Origin: Syntrophorhabdaceae bacterium | GTDB taxonomy: Bacteria > Desulfobacterota > Syntrophorhabdia > Syntrophorhabdales > Syntrophorhabdaceae | Assembly (NCBI GenBank): GCA_036504895.1 | Contig: DASXUJ010000080.1 | Span: 1-42,185 of the forward strand | Reading direction: 5' to 3' | DNA length: 42,185 nucleotides | Shown here: positions 1 to 7,789 of the stretch, one piece after another | Layout: every line of letters starts with the position of its first letter | Position numbering within the stretch: position 1 is the stretch's first letter | The notes under the pieces: generated by a model | Databases searched by the model: none | Seen by the model: only the letters and a program-made list of their open reading frames with translations | Told to the model about the DNA's origin: nothing | Made by a program: the position numbers and the translations under genes

Positions 1-139
1 CTCCGAGCAGAACGTGAAGTCGGCCCTTAGGATGATCGACAGGGCCTATGTCATCGACGAGGGGATCATCCGCTTCGAAGGGACCGTGGCGGAGCTCGAG
101 GCGGATGAAGAGGTGAAGAAGAAGTACCTTATGGTGTAA
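1..139 (+). CDS. livF: Branched-chain amino acid ABC transporter ATP-binding protein, 3' end only
   Basis: Partial gene: the reading frame runs in from the left edge and stops at TAA 137-139, giving the last 45 residues. The tail begins SEQNVKSALRMIDRAYVIDE and ends in KKKYLMV, the typical end of LivF-type ATPases (D-loop/H-loop distal part, then the ADPEVRRAYLG-like terminus). It would energise import of branched-chain amino acids or similar compounds at the inner membrane. The Walker A and signature motifs lie outside the window. Family assignment rests on this short tail alone, so a paralogous ATPase of the same family is possible. Confidence 0.72.
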   Translation, partial: SEQNVKSALRMIDRAYVIDEGIIRFEGTVAELEADEEVKKKYLMV

Positions 140-227
140 AAGGTTCAAAAACCACTTGCGTCGCGGTCTCGCACTGTATAAAGTATGGTAGGTAGGTGAT
201 CATATCTTTCTCCAACGAGGTGTGAGA

Positions 228-1211
228 ATGCAATTCGAACAGAGTTTCACCCATTTCCTGCTCCAGCACCAGGAGCAGCACAACCGAAGCTATCATTTTC
301 TTGTTTTGATGGACGCACTCATCAGTGCGGCAAAACACATAGAGCACTATTATCTGACCGGCGCGCTGAAAGGTCATCTCGGCCATACGGACACGATCAA
401 CGTTCAGGGCGAAAGGGTAATGAGAATGGACGAGATCGCCCACGAGATCGTTATTCATTACCTGCGGACCACCGGGAGGGTTATCCACGCGGTGAGCGAA
501 GAATCGGACGAGATCGTGGTGCTCAATGAGAGCGGCGGCCGCTACTTCGTCTATTTCGATCCTCTGGATGGTTCTTCCAACGTAGCCCATGGACTACCGG
601 TGGGCTTCCTGTTCGGTGTCTCCAAAAGGAATCTGGAGGGAGTTGAAGATTACCACCTGAGACCGGGCAGGGAGTTTATTGCCGCGGGTATGTTCGTGAT
701 CCCCACGGGAATGTTCACCATTGCCTTCCGGGACGCAGGCACGTGGCGGTTCCATATGGATGAGACCATGAATTATGTGAAGCCGGTGCGGATAATGCTT
801 CCCGAAAATGAAAAGGGCTGGGAGCTGTCCTTCAACTCCGCGAATAGAAACGCCTATTCCCCCAAAATCCGCGATTGGATAAGCGGTAATGAGAACCGTT
901 ACGCCTTCAGGTATCTGGGCGCCCTTGCAGGTGATTTCCACAGGCTCCTTTCGAATGGCGGCATGTTCATGTACCCGGCTATCGTCAACCATCCGGACCC
1001 GAAGAAAAACCGGCCCGAAGGCAAACTCCGCCTCCTCTATGAAGCCTCGGTAGTCGCTTTCATGTGTCATGAGGCGGGCGGGAGCGCCATAGACGAGACA
1101 GGGGCACCCATCCTTGAAGTGGCGCCGAAGAAGCACCATCAGCGGACCGCCCTTTATGTCGGGACGAAGCCCCTGGTCGAGAAGATCGGGTCCGCACTGA
1201 AATCCGCGTGA
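228..1211 (+). CDS. fbp: Class I fructose-1,6-bisphosphatase
   Basis: Hydrolyses fructose 1,6-bisphosphate to fructose 6-phosphate in gluconeogenesis, in the cytoplasm. The 327-residue product has the metal/substrate motif FDPLDGSSN near residues 110-118, an upstream acidic SEESDE segment that matches the metal-binding glutamates, and an RYLGALAGDFHRLL segment before the C-terminal substrate-binding region. Length is normal for the family. I chose ATG 228 rather than GTG 222 because the ribosome-binding sequence cgagg (216-220) is 7 nt from ATG 228 and abuts GTG 222. It follows livF by about 90 bases, which hold at best a weak promoter. Gluconeogenesis fits an organism growing on acids or aromatics. 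Confidence 0.93.
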   Translation: MQFEQSFTHFLLQHQEQHNRSYHFLVLMDALISAAKHIEHYYLTGALKGHLGHTDTINVQGERVMRMDEIAHEIVIHYLRTTGRVIHAVSEESDEIVVLNESGGRYFVYFDPLDGSSNVAHGLPVGFLFGVSKRNLEGVEDYHLRPGREFIAAGMFVIPTGMFTIAFRDAGTWRFHMDETMNYVKPVRIMLPENEKGWELSFNSANRNAYSPKIRDWISGNENRYAFRYLGALAGDFHRLLSNGGMFMYPAIVNHPDPKKNRPEGKLRLLYEASVVAFMCHEAGGSAIDETGAPILEVAPKKHHQRTALYVGTKPLVEKIGSALKSA

Positions 1212-1285
1212 ATTGAATTAAAGCTCGGTTTACTCGAATAAACCCGGCGGATAGTGCCGGATCAAATCGGCGCCAACTGTTTTCC

Positions 1286-1315
1286 TTGACATGGGCCGCC
1301 ATATACCTTTAAAGT
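1286..1315 (+). promoter_or_regulatory. Predicted sigma-70 promoter of the solute-binding protein gene
   Basis: TTGACA at 1286-1291 and TAAAGT at 1310-1315 with an 18-base spacer. The start codon follows at 1356 with an agaggaga ribosome-binding sequence. Two short hairpins (stems around 1226-1243 and 1243-1259) lie between fbp and this promoter, but neither has a T-run. Confidence 0.5.
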
Positions 1316-1355
1316 TATCCCCAAAGCGTCATCCAATATCTCAGAGGAGAGTCTA

Positions 1356-2150
1356 ATGAAGAGAGTCCTTACTGTTGTGACGGTTATTCTTGCATTGGTG
1401 TGTGCTACGGCCGCATTCGCCGGACCCGCGCTCGACAAGATAGTACAGAAAGGTGAGCTTGTAGTCGGCACGTCCGGCGATTATCCCCCCTTTAATGCCA
1501 AAGCAAAAGACGGAAGACTGATGGGATTCGATGTGGACCTCGCGGCCGCCATCGCAGAAGGCATGGGCATCAAACTAAAAATGGTGCAGATACCTTTCAG
1601 TGACCTCCTTGCGAGCTTGAGCGCAGGGAAGGTGGACCTGGTGATCTCGGCCATGACGATTACTCCGAAGCGTAATCTGCAGGTTGCCTTCGTAGGACCA
1701 TATTTCCTCTCCGGACAGGCCCTGCTCACCACGAGGGAGACGGCAATCAAGGCGAGCAGCATGAAGGACGTGAATAAGGCCGATTTCGCCCTGGCAGTCC
1801 CTGCCGGCACCACGAGTGAGATGGTAGCGAAGAAATACCTGAAGAGCTCAAAATTGACGGTAAGCCCCGATATGAATTCCGCCCTCCAGCTTCTTCTTAC
1901 GGGTAAGATCAAGGCGGTGCTCACGGATAACGCCACTGCCGCAGTGGCAAGCTTCAGGTATGGCGATAAGGGCATAGTCTCCACAGGGGCCCTCACCTTC
2001 GAGCCCATAGGCATCGCGGTGAAGGGGGAAGACCCTCTTCTTTTGAACTGGCTTGAAAACGTTCTGGGTACACTCAAGGCCGGGGGCGAGATAGATGCCC
2101 TCACCGACAAATGGTTCAAAGATCCTTCATGGGTCAAGGACCTTCCCTAG
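1356..2150 (+). CDS. Extracellular solute-binding protein, family 3 (amino-acid type)
   Basis: Periplasmic receptor of a polar amino-acid ABC importer. Residues 1-22 form a Sec signal peptide ending in AFA, with cleavage expected before GPALDK. The mature part has the SBP_bac_3 pattern: GELVVGTSGDYPPFNAK, then GFDVDLAAAIAEGMG and LVISAMTITPKR. The C-terminal lobe has GTLKAGGEIDALTDKWF. Length (264) is usual. No permease or ATPase gene of the same system is adjacent; the livF fragment upstream belongs to a different transporter class, so this is an orphan receptor in the window. A promoter precedes it and a strong terminator follows. Ligand cannot be read from sequence. Confidence 0.88.
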   Translation: MKRVLTVVTVILALVCATAAFAGPALDKIVQKGELVVGTSGDYPPFNAKAKDGRLMGFDVDLAAAIAEGMGIKLKMVQIPFSDLLASLSAGKVDLVISAMTITPKRNLQVAFVGPYFLSGQALLTTRETAIKASSMKDVNKADFALAVPAGTTSEMVAKKYLKSSKLTVSPDMNSALQLLLTGKIKAVLTDNATAAVASFRYGDKGIVSTGALTFEPIGIAVKGEDPLLLNWLENVLGTLKAGGEIDALTDKWFKDPSWVKDLP

Positions 2151-2157
2151 CATCATT

Positions 2158-2198
2158 AAGGCCGCCCGCCCGCACCTGCGAGAGGGCGGCCTTTTTTT
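2158..2198 (+). terminator. Rho-independent terminator after the solute-binding protein gene
   Basis: Inverted repeat aaggccgccc (2158-2167) / gggcggcctt (2184-2193), GC-rich stem, followed by a T-run to 2198. It lies 7 bases after the stop codon. Confidence 0.9.
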
Positions 2199-2265
2199 GC
2201 CCGACCTCCCTCGGATCGTTTCGGTCGGTCTATGGGGTTTGGGCAATAAGAGCGAACAGACGACC

Positions 2266-3108
2266 ATGAAGAGCATTCATTCCAAACTTGAAGTCACCCT
2301 CCCGCCCGAACTTGGGGAGAAACTCGATTCCGCAGCCGCAAGAACGGGATGCAGCCGGGAGGATCTGGTGGAACAGGCGCTCCGTCAGTTCCTCTATTCC
2401 GAAGGGGTCAAAAACTCCGTCTATTTATCGGCCCCCATTAACGCCCTTGTAGAAGGATTTTATGTGGAAAACACTACAATCGCAGAGATCAAAGGGCAGG
2501 GGGATTTCGGTCTGGGGACCTTCAATTACCTGGACGGAGAGATGGTGCTCCTCGATGGTGAAGTGTACCAGATCAGGTCCGACGGAATGGTCTATACGGT
2601 TGGGGAGGAAGAGAAGTCACCCTTCGCATGCGTGACTTTTTTCACCCCCGATACATTCGACGACCTGGACGGCCATTTTAATTTTCCCGATATCAATGCA
2701 TTTTTGGACCGTCTTATTCCCTCGGTCAATATGCTCTATGCAATCAGGATCGACGGAGAATTCCGTCACGTAAAGACCAGGGCTGCTCCCAAATCAAAAA
2801 ACTATCTCCCCCTGGTCGAAGCTACCAAAAATCAGGCGATATTCGAATTCGAACACGTAAAAGGCTCCCTGGCGGGTTTCTACACCCCTCCCTATATGGA
2901 ACATCTCAACGCGCCCGGATATCACCTCCATTTTCTCACGGAGGACCGGCGCCATGGAGGCCATCTTATCGGATGCGATTTGGAGAAGGCCCATATAGGG
3001 ATTCAGCACGTGCCCGAGTTGCGCCTCTCCCTGCCGGTAACCCTCGATTTCCTGACCGCTGATCTGTCGAGGGATACGAGGGCAGATCTGGATAAGGCCG
3101 AGAAGTGA
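2266..3108 (+). CDS. Acetolactate decarboxylase with N-terminal ribbon-helix-helix domain
   Basis: The 280-residue protein has two parts. Residues about 6-45 read as a CopG/MetJ-type ribbon-helix-helix segment: a LEVTLPPEL strand, then two helices with SREDLVEQALRQFLY. Residues about 50-275 are acetolactate decarboxylase, which turns 2-acetolactate into acetoin. They contain GDFGLGTFNYLDGEMVLLDG, QIRSDG and the zinc-ligand segment YHLHFLTEDRRHGGHLIG. I chose ATG 2266: upstream extension would run through the preceding gene's terminator, and the strand motif begins directly after it. Ribosome binding is weak (aataagag). The nearest neighbours do not form an acetoin operon. The RHH part could bind DNA or only promote oligomerisation. 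Confidence 0.87.
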   Translation: MKSIHSKLEVTLPPELGEKLDSAAARTGCSREDLVEQALRQFLYSEGVKNSVYLSAPINALVEGFYVENTTIAEIKGQGDFGLGTFNYLDGEMVLLDGEVYQIRSDGMVYTVGEEEKSPFACVTFFTPDTFDDLDGHFNFPDINAFLDRLIPSVNMLYAIRIDGEFRHVKTRAAPKSKNYLPLVEATKNQAIFEFEHVKGSLAGFYTPPYMEHLNAPGYHLHFLTEDRRHGGHLIGCDLEKAHIGIQHVPELRLSLPVTLDFLTADLSRDTRADLDKAEK

Positions 3109-3149
3109 TTCCTCGGTTTCGATTCTATCCGTCTTGTTGAAACCTCGCA

Positions 3150-3545
3150 ATGAAAGATGAATTCGTGCCCTTTGTTTCCGCGGTAATCAGGGATAAGGAA
3201 AGGGTCCTGATCCTCAGAAGAAAGAGGGCTTTCATGGGATATCTCTGGGAATTTCCTGGCGGCAGGCCCGAAGATAATGAAACTCTTCAGAAAGGCCTGG
3301 AGAGAATAATAAAAGAGGAATTGGGAATCGGGGTGGAGGCGGGAAACTACCTCTGTGCCACCGGTCACGCCATCCATTGCGAGCTTTCGATCAAATCCTA
3401 TGTGTACGAATCCGTCATTGAATCCGGCACCATTACCCTGAAAAACCATGAAGAGATGAAGTGGGTATTACCGGGAGAGCTTGAGAGCTATGATTTTGCC
3501 GAGCATCACCGCCATGTGGCGCTGGTGCTTATGGGCAAGCGATAA
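3150..3545 (+). CDS. NUDIX hydrolase, MutT-like
   Basis: A 131-residue single-domain NUDIX protein. NUDIX enzymes hydrolyse nucleoside diphosphates linked to another group; MutT-like members clean up oxidised dNTPs. The NUDIX box runs GGRPEDNETLQKGLERIIKE and then ELGI (residues about 37-60). It fits GX5EX7REUXEEXGU except that the first Glu of REUXEE is Ile (RIIKEE). The two later glutamates are kept, as is the preceding LWEFPGG. The gene has no clear ribosome-binding site and starts 41 bases after the decarboxylase stop, so it may be cotranscribed with it. Substrate is unknown, and loss of one Glu makes activity uncertain. Confidence 0.85.
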   Translation: MKDEFVPFVSAVIRDKERVLILRRKRAFMGYLWEFPGGRPEDNETLQKGLERIIKEELGIGVEAGNYLCATGHAIHCELSIKSYVYESVIESGTITLKNHEEMKWVLPGELESYDFAEHHRHVALVLMGKR

Positions 3546-3595
3546 AGTGAAACATTTCGTGTGAGAGCCGCCCGGGGAGTACACGCTCTTCCGGC

Positions 3596-4216
3596 TCACT
3601 CATAGAACGTATAATTCAGAAGCTTTACCACCGCATTCTTGTCTTCGTAAATATCGATAATGCTTACCCCTCCATAGTCCTGGGCGAGCCGGAAGAGGAA
3701 GGAAAGCTTCAGGTCCAGAAGGGAGCAGAGAATAATTCTCAATGCCCCGCCGTGGGCGACGAGGGCAAGGTTCCGGCCTTTATGTCTCTCTACAATAGTA
3801 TCGAATGCGGGGATGATGCGTTGCTGGGCCTGTCTCAGGGTCTCCCCGGCAGGGGGTGCATGGAGTTCGGGATCTGAAAGCCATCGACTGAATTCCTCCG
3901 GATAATGGGCATCGATCTCGTCAAAGCTGAGGCCTTCCCAGGACCCGAAGCAAAGCTCGTTCAATCCCCCTGATGTCTCTATCGGGAGCCCGTGAGGTCT
4001 CGCGATGATGGTACCGCTTTCGATGCACCGTGAAAGGGCCGAAGTATATATGTAGTCAATATTGAACCGGGAGAGAAAGGCTCCGGCCTTTTCGATTCTC
4101 CCTCTCCCCCTTTCCGACAAAGGAATATCGAGACTCCCTTTGAAGACCTTCTTGGTCTCTTCATCTACGGTGTCTCCGTGCCTAACGAGAAAAAGGCGGG
4201 TAGGGTTGCTCTGCAT
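3596..4216 (-). CDS. cobC: Histidine phosphatase, probable alpha-ribazole phosphatase
   Basis: Phosphoglycerate-mutase-like phosphatase of 206 residues. It has the catalytic LFLVRHGDT at the N-terminus (phospho-histidine in RHG), the ELCFGSWEGLSFDEI segment, the second histidine in LVAHGGALRI, and PPAGETL. In the cobalamin pathway CobC removes phosphate from alpha-ribazole phosphate or adenosylcobalamin phosphate. The role is inferred from position: it is the last gene of a minus-strand run cobU-cobS-cobC, 36 bases after cobS. A ggagg sequence sits 9 bases before ATG. On its own the protein could be another phosphatase of this large family. Confidence 0.82.
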   Translation of the reverse strand: MQSNPTRLFLVRHGDTVDEETKKVFKGSLDIPLSERGRGRIEKAGAFLSRFNIDYIYTSALSRCIESGTIIARPHGLPIETSGGLNELCFGSWEGLSFDEIDAHYPEEFSRWLSDPELHAPPAGETLRQAQQRIIPAFDTIVERHKGRNLALVAHGGALRIILCSLLDLKLSFLFRLAQDYGGVSIIDIYEDKNAVVKLLNYTFYE

Positions 4217-4252
4217 AAATGAAAGCCTCCGGATTTTATCTCTTTGCGTACA

Positions 4253-5050
4253 TCAAATGCATAAAAAGGCGATTCCGAAGAGGAGTATCTCCCCGATCTC
4301 GCTCACTGCGCCTATGGTATCGCCGGTGAGTCCCCCGAATTTGTGCTGGCAGAAGGCCACCCAGAGAAGAGCAAGACCATAAGAGGAAAGAAAAAGAAGA
4401 AGAAAGACTTTTCCAGTCCCCCGCCATGACGGCTCGGGCAGCGCAAAAGAGGCACAGGCAAAGATTGCCGCGAGAATCACGGAGGAGAGGAGGAGAACGC
4501 CCGTTCCTCCGTGGGCAATGAATATCTTGCCGAGACCGTCATTTCTCGCCGCTTTGCCGTGACAGATGACGGGGACCATAATCCATTTAGAAAAGACAGG
4601 AACGAAGAATATCATGAATAATACATCCCACGTGAGGCCTTTCTCTATAAGGCCGCTCGCAAAGAGGTATTTGATCAGCACGAGCACGGCAATGGCCGCC
4701 GCGCCCATGGCCCCTATCGAGCTGTCCTTCATTACCGTAAGTCTTCTTTCTCTGTCCCGCGAAGGCTCGCCCGTGCCTTTTACCGACATCCCGTCTACCG
4801 TGTCTGCGAGACCGTCAATATGAAATCCGCCGTTGATGAGCAGGGGAACCACTACCACGAATCCGGCGGCTATCTCGGGATTGAATAGGAGGTCCATGAA
4901 AACGGCCGTGCAGGCGGCGGCAGCCCCCTGCACCACACCGACAAAAGGAAAAAAAATCGCCGATCGTCCTATCTGCCTTTCGGAAAGACTGCCGGTGATC
5001 CGCACGGGGATCCGGGTGAGAAACTGAAGTGAGATGAGAAGCTCCTTCAC
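4253..5050 (-). CDS. cobS: Adenosylcobinamide-GDP ribazoletransferase (cobalamin synthase)
   Basis: Joins adenosylcobinamide-GDP with alpha-ribazole (phosphate) in the inner membrane, the last assembly step of cobalamin. The 265-residue protein is strongly hydrophobic with several membrane segments. It carries the family motifs GGFHIDGLADTVDG (residues about 74-87), RLTVMKDSSIGAMG and, near the C-terminus, GGLTGDTIGAVSE. It begins with MKELLISLQFLTRIP, a characteristic N-terminus. Start ATG overlaps the cobU stop as ATGA, which implies translational coupling. No other corrin-ring genes are nearby, so the locus supports salvage or loop assembly only. Confidence 0.94.
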   Translation of the reverse strand: MKELLISLQFLTRIPVRITGSLSERQIGRSAIFFPFVGVVQGAAAACTAVFMDLLFNPEIAAGFVVVVPLLINGGFHIDGLADTVDGMSVKGTGEPSRDRERRLTVMKDSSIGAMGAAAIAVLVLIKYLFASGLIEKGLTWDVLFMIFFVPVFSKWIMVPVICHGKAARNDGLGKIFIAHGGTGVLLLSSVILAAIFACASFALPEPSWRGTGKVFLLLFLSSYGLALLWVAFCQHKFGGLTGDTIGAVSEIGEILLFGIAFLCI

Positions 5051-5562
5051 GGCCTTTTCTTTATCTCCACCGGTATACCCGCGACCATGTAAACCACACG
5101 CGATGCGATACCGGCGACGAGTTTATTCAGATTTCCGAGAAGGTCCCTGTAAACGCGGCTCAGGGGATATTCGGGCACGATGCCCATGCCGACCTCGTTC
5201 GAGACAATATAAACCGACGAATCACCGCACGAGAGAAGGGCGGTCTCGAGGGAACGAAATTTCTCCTCAACGGCCTCTTCTCCCAGGAGGAGATTCGATA
5301 CCCAGAGGGTAAGGCAATCGATCACGATTGCCTTGTAACCGCCTGCAGCCGATATGAGGAATGCTTCGTCGAGCCTTACCGGCTCCTCGAAGGTGTCCCA
5401 TTCGGGCCCCCGTTCCTCCTTGTGGCGTGCGATCCTTGCTTTCATCTCGTGGTCCAGGGCCTGGGCGGTCGCAATAAAGGCCTTTTTTCCAGGATGCAGA
5501 TTCCCTTCACTCAGGGCAAAGGCGCTTTTCCCGCTCCGGGCCCCGCCGATAATAAGGGTCAC
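5047..5562 (-). CDS. cobU: Adenosylcobinamide kinase / adenosylcobinamide-phosphate guanylyltransferase
   Basis: Bifunctional CobU: phosphorylates adenosylcobinamide and then transfers GMP to it. The P-loop IIGGARSGKS lies at the N-terminus; ATAQALDHEMKARIARHKEER and IVIDCLTLWVSNLL, then SNEVGMGIVPEYPLSR, are family signatures. The start is uncertain. The open frame extends up to 5727, but known CobU proteins begin just before the P-loop, so I chose GTG 5562, giving 171 residues. GTG 5586 is an alternative eight residues upstream. Neither has a good ribosome-binding site. No cobalamin riboswitch is visible upstream. Confidence 0.88.
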   Translation of the reverse strand: MTLIIGGARSGKSAFALSEGNLHPGKKAFIATAQALDHEMKARIARHKEERGPEWDTFEEPVRLDEAFLISAAGGYKAIVIDCLTLWVSNLLLGEEAVEEKFRSLETALLSCGDSSVYIVSNEVGMGIVPEYPLSRVYRDLLGNLNKLVAGIASRVVYMVAGIPVEIKKRP

Positions 5563-5693
5563 ATTATTCGCTATCCGGTCACTCACGGAAGAATAGGTAA
5601 CACGAACTTGGTGAAAATGCAACACAGACAGCGGGCCGTCCGATATCGGCGACGACCTTTGAGATGCGGCCGGGCGAACAGGAAACCGGATAG

Positions 5694-5723
5694 TTGCGCA
5701 CCGGTAGTTCCCGGGGTTACAAT
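5694..5723 (+). promoter_or_regulatory. Predicted promoter of the exported methyltransferase-like gene
   Basis: TTGCGC at 5694-5699 and TACAAT at 5718-5723 with an 18-base spacer, in the divergent region between cobU and the gene starting at 5754. An aaggggg ribosome-binding sequence lies between promoter and ATG. Confidence 0.4.
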
Positions 5724-5753
5724 TCATTATCGGGACGAAAAAAGGGGGTATCT

Positions 5754-6416
5754 ATGAACCTGTCAAAAATATCTGTTTTGACCTTCACCTTTATAAGCAT
5801 TTTTTGTGCGGGCCTTCTGGCTGTTTCTTATGGAGAGGAGAGGACGGCGCCGGATGATCTTGATATAAAGGTATCCCGCTTTCTTCGCGATGCCCGCGAC
5901 AGTTGGGCGGATCTTAACGTCCCTTACGTAGACGGTAAGATCCTGCACGATCTCGTGCTGAAGGGCAAATTCCGGAATATCCTCGAGATAGGGACCTCTA
6001 CCGGCCATTCGACGATCTGGCTCGCATGGGCGGCTGCAAAGAACGGTGGAACGGTGACGACCATCGAGATCGATCGCGGGCGACATGAAGAAGCGCTCAG
6101 AAACTTCAGGAAAGCGGGGGTCGCGACCTTTATCGATGCACGCCTCGCCGATGCCCATGAACTCGTGCCCCTCCTCAAAGGCCCTTACGATTTTGTCTTC
6201 TGCGATGCGGACAAGGAGTGGTATCTCCAATATTTTCTGGATCTTGAATCGAAGCTGAGCCCCAATGGATGCTATACCGCCCACAATGTCATCACTTACG
6301 GTGGAGCCGGAGCGGCGAAGTTCCTGGAATACGTGGGGAAGAACCGCGGATTCCGGACAATAATCGAGCGGGGAAGCGGAGAGGGCATATCCGTGACGTG
6401 CAGAATACCCCGATGA
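5754..6416 (+). CDS. O-methyltransferase-like protein with N-terminal signal sequence
   Basis: A 220-residue class I SAM-dependent methyltransferase fold related to the catechol/caffeoyl-CoA O-methyltransferase group. It has the SAM-binding ILEIGTSTGHSTIWLA (motif I), VTTIEIDRGRHEEA (acidic loop), and DFVFCDADKEWYLQYF (motif with metal-type aspartates). Residues 1-27 are a basic-hydrophobic stretch (KISVLTFTFISIFCAGLLAV) that reads as a signal peptide or anchor, unusual for enzymes needing cytoplasmic SAM. ATG 5754 was chosen because aaagggggt lies just upstream; a longer in-frame start at 5694 would bury the hydrophobic stretch. Substrate unknown. It could be membrane-anchored facing the cytoplasm. 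Confidence 0.8.
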   Translation: MNLSKISVLTFTFISIFCAGLLAVSYGEERTAPDDLDIKVSRFLRDARDSWADLNVPYVDGKILHDLVLKGKFRNILEIGTSTGHSTIWLAWAAAKNGGTVTTIEIDRGRHEEALRNFRKAGVATFIDARLADAHELVPLLKGPYDFVFCDADKEWYLQYFLDLESKLSPNGCYTAHNVITYGGAGAAKFLEYVGKNRGFRTIIERGSGEGISVTCRIPR

Positions 6417-6497
6417 GCGGGGCGGCGCAGGAGGGCGGGGCGTTGCATCTCTTGAAAAACGTTGACTCCGGCCGCAAAAAGTGCGCAAATATGTGCC

Positions 6498-7274
6498 ATG
6501 AATAACCTACAGGCCGTTGTTTTCGGGCTCGTGGAGGGAATTACCGAATTCCTGCCCATCTCATCCACCGGACACCTCATGCTTACGGGCCACGTAATGG
6601 GCCTTACCCAGACCCCTTTTCTCAAATGCTTCGAGATCGTGATACAGTTCGGCGCCATTCTGTCCGTGGTCTTTCTTTACCGGCGGTCTCTCCTGGTGAA
6701 TGTGGAAGTGCTGAAAAGGGTCGTGGTAGCCTTCATTCCTACCGGTATTCTCGGCCTTACCCTTTACAAGATCATCAAGAAATACCTTCTTTCAAGCAGT
6801 ACCGTGGTACTCTGGTCTTTGCTGCTGGGCGGTATATTTCTTATCATTTTTGAGCTGCTTCATAAGGAAAAGGAGGATGACGTGGAGGATATTTCCACGA
6901 TTTCTTATAAATCCTCCGTGATTATCGGTCTATTTCAGGCCATCGCCATGGTCCCGGGCGTGTCGCGGTCCGCATCGACCATTGTGGGTGGTCTGGCCCT
7001 CGGTCTCAAAAGGAAGACGATCGTGGAGTTTTCCTTCCTCCTCGCTGTCCCCACCATGCTTGCCGCCACAGGCCTCGATCTCGTCAAGAACGCGAATCTG
7101 TTTTCATTGGAGCAGATACATTTTCTTGCCATCGGATTCGTGATCTCTTTCTTTGCCGCACTGGGGGCGGTGAAATACCTGTTGAACTTCATCAAGAACC
7201 ATACCTTCATCCCTTTCGGGATTTATCGAATCGCCCTTGTAGCGGTCTTCTGGTACGTAATGTATATGATGTAG
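6498..7274 (+). CDS. uppP: Undecaprenyl-diphosphatase (BacA/UppP)
   Basis: Dephosphorylates undecaprenyl pyrophosphate to recycle the lipid carrier of cell-wall synthesis; integral inner-membrane protein. The 258-residue sequence has the two family signatures, EGITEFLPISSTGHL near the N-terminus and PGVSRSASTIVGGLALG in the second half, and about seven or eight hydrophobic segments. ATG 6498 gives the standard N-terminus MNNLQAVVFGLVEG. No clear ribosome-binding site is present. A TTGACT at 6462-6467 lies where a -35 element would sit if the mRNA were leaderless, but the -10 match (AAATAT region) is poor. Confidence 0.95.
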   Translation: MNNLQAVVFGLVEGITEFLPISSTGHLMLTGHVMGLTQTPFLKCFEIVIQFGAILSVVFLYRRSLLVNVEVLKRVVVAFIPTGILGLTLYKIIKKYLLSSSTVVLWSLLLGGIFLIIFELLHKEKEDDVEDISTISYKSSVIIGLFQAIAMVPGVSRSASTIVGGLALGLKRKTIVEFSFLLAVPTMLAATGLDLVKNANLFSLEQIHFLAIGFVISFFAALGAVKYLLNFIKNHTFIPFGIYRIALVAVFWYVMYMM

Positions 7275-7363
7275 GATTGTCCCGACCCTCCTACCTGTAG
7301 TATGATAACAACGCGAGGGAGGGCGTAGTCACGCCTTGATCTTTCGGGGCCGGGGAGGTTGCC

Positions 7364-7789
7364 ATGCGCGAAGACGACATAAAGAAGATGTTCAATGAAT
7401 GCAATGTGGGGAGGCTCCTCGGAATAGAGGTAACGGAGCTCAAAAAAGGATCTGCAAAGGGAAAGTTCCCCGTGCGCAAAGAGCACCTCAATATATTCGG
7501 AGATGCTCACGGGGGAATGATATTTGCCTTCGCAGATCACATCGGTGGTGCGTGCGCCAATACCCTCGGCGGCCGTAGTGTATTGGTCGAATCGTCGATA
7601 CAGTGCCTGAAAGGCGCCTCCGGCGAGCAGACGATTTTTGCCGAGGCATCCATGAGCCACAGGGGCAAGAGAATCGGCAGGGTCGACGTGAAAGTGTTCG
7701 AAGAAGGCGGAGCGATCATCGCATTAACCCACCAGATATTCTACATAAAGGACGATGGCCGGAGACAAAAGGCTGCAGAAGATATTTGA
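7364..7789 (+). CDS. PaaI-family hotdog-fold thioesterase
   Basis: A 141-residue hotdog-fold protein that probably hydrolyses an acyl-CoA thioester. The key segment is LNIFGDAHGGMIFAFADHIGGACA (residues about 43-66), where the HGG turn and the following acidic residue match the PaaI/YbgC-type active site. Residues 85-130 form the closing strands with ASMSHRGKRIGRVDV. A gggagg sequence sits 5 bases before ATG. Its 3' end overlaps the next gene by 35 bases, so the two are likely co-translated. PaaI-type enzymes often act with phenylacetyl-CoA or other aromatic acyl-CoAs; the true substrate cannot be read here. Confidence 0.85.
   Translation: MREDDIKKMFNECNVGRLLGIEVTELKKGSAKGKFPVRKEHLNIFGDAHGGMIFAFADHIGGACANTLGGRSVLVESSIQCLKGASGEQTIFAEASMSHRGKRIGRVDVKVFEEGGAIIALTHQIFYIKDDGRRQKAAEDI

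Noticed and set aside
594-1139. Long minus-strand open frame inside fbp, and similar shadow frames in other genes
   Set aside because: The opposite strand encodes a clear, complete enzyme; the shadow products have no motif and no start signals.
2095-2265. 57-residue N-terminal extension of the decarboxylase
   Set aside because: It would be translated through the terminator and the end of the preceding gene and has no homology pattern.
5563-5727. 55-residue N-terminal extension of CobU
   Set aside because: Known CobU proteins start just before the P-loop, and the extension is rich in Arg, Pro and Ser with no motif.
5563-5753. Cobalamin riboswitch upstream of cobU
   Set aside because: I looked for the conserved B12-box segments on both strands and saw only short GC-rich pieces without the ordered consensus.
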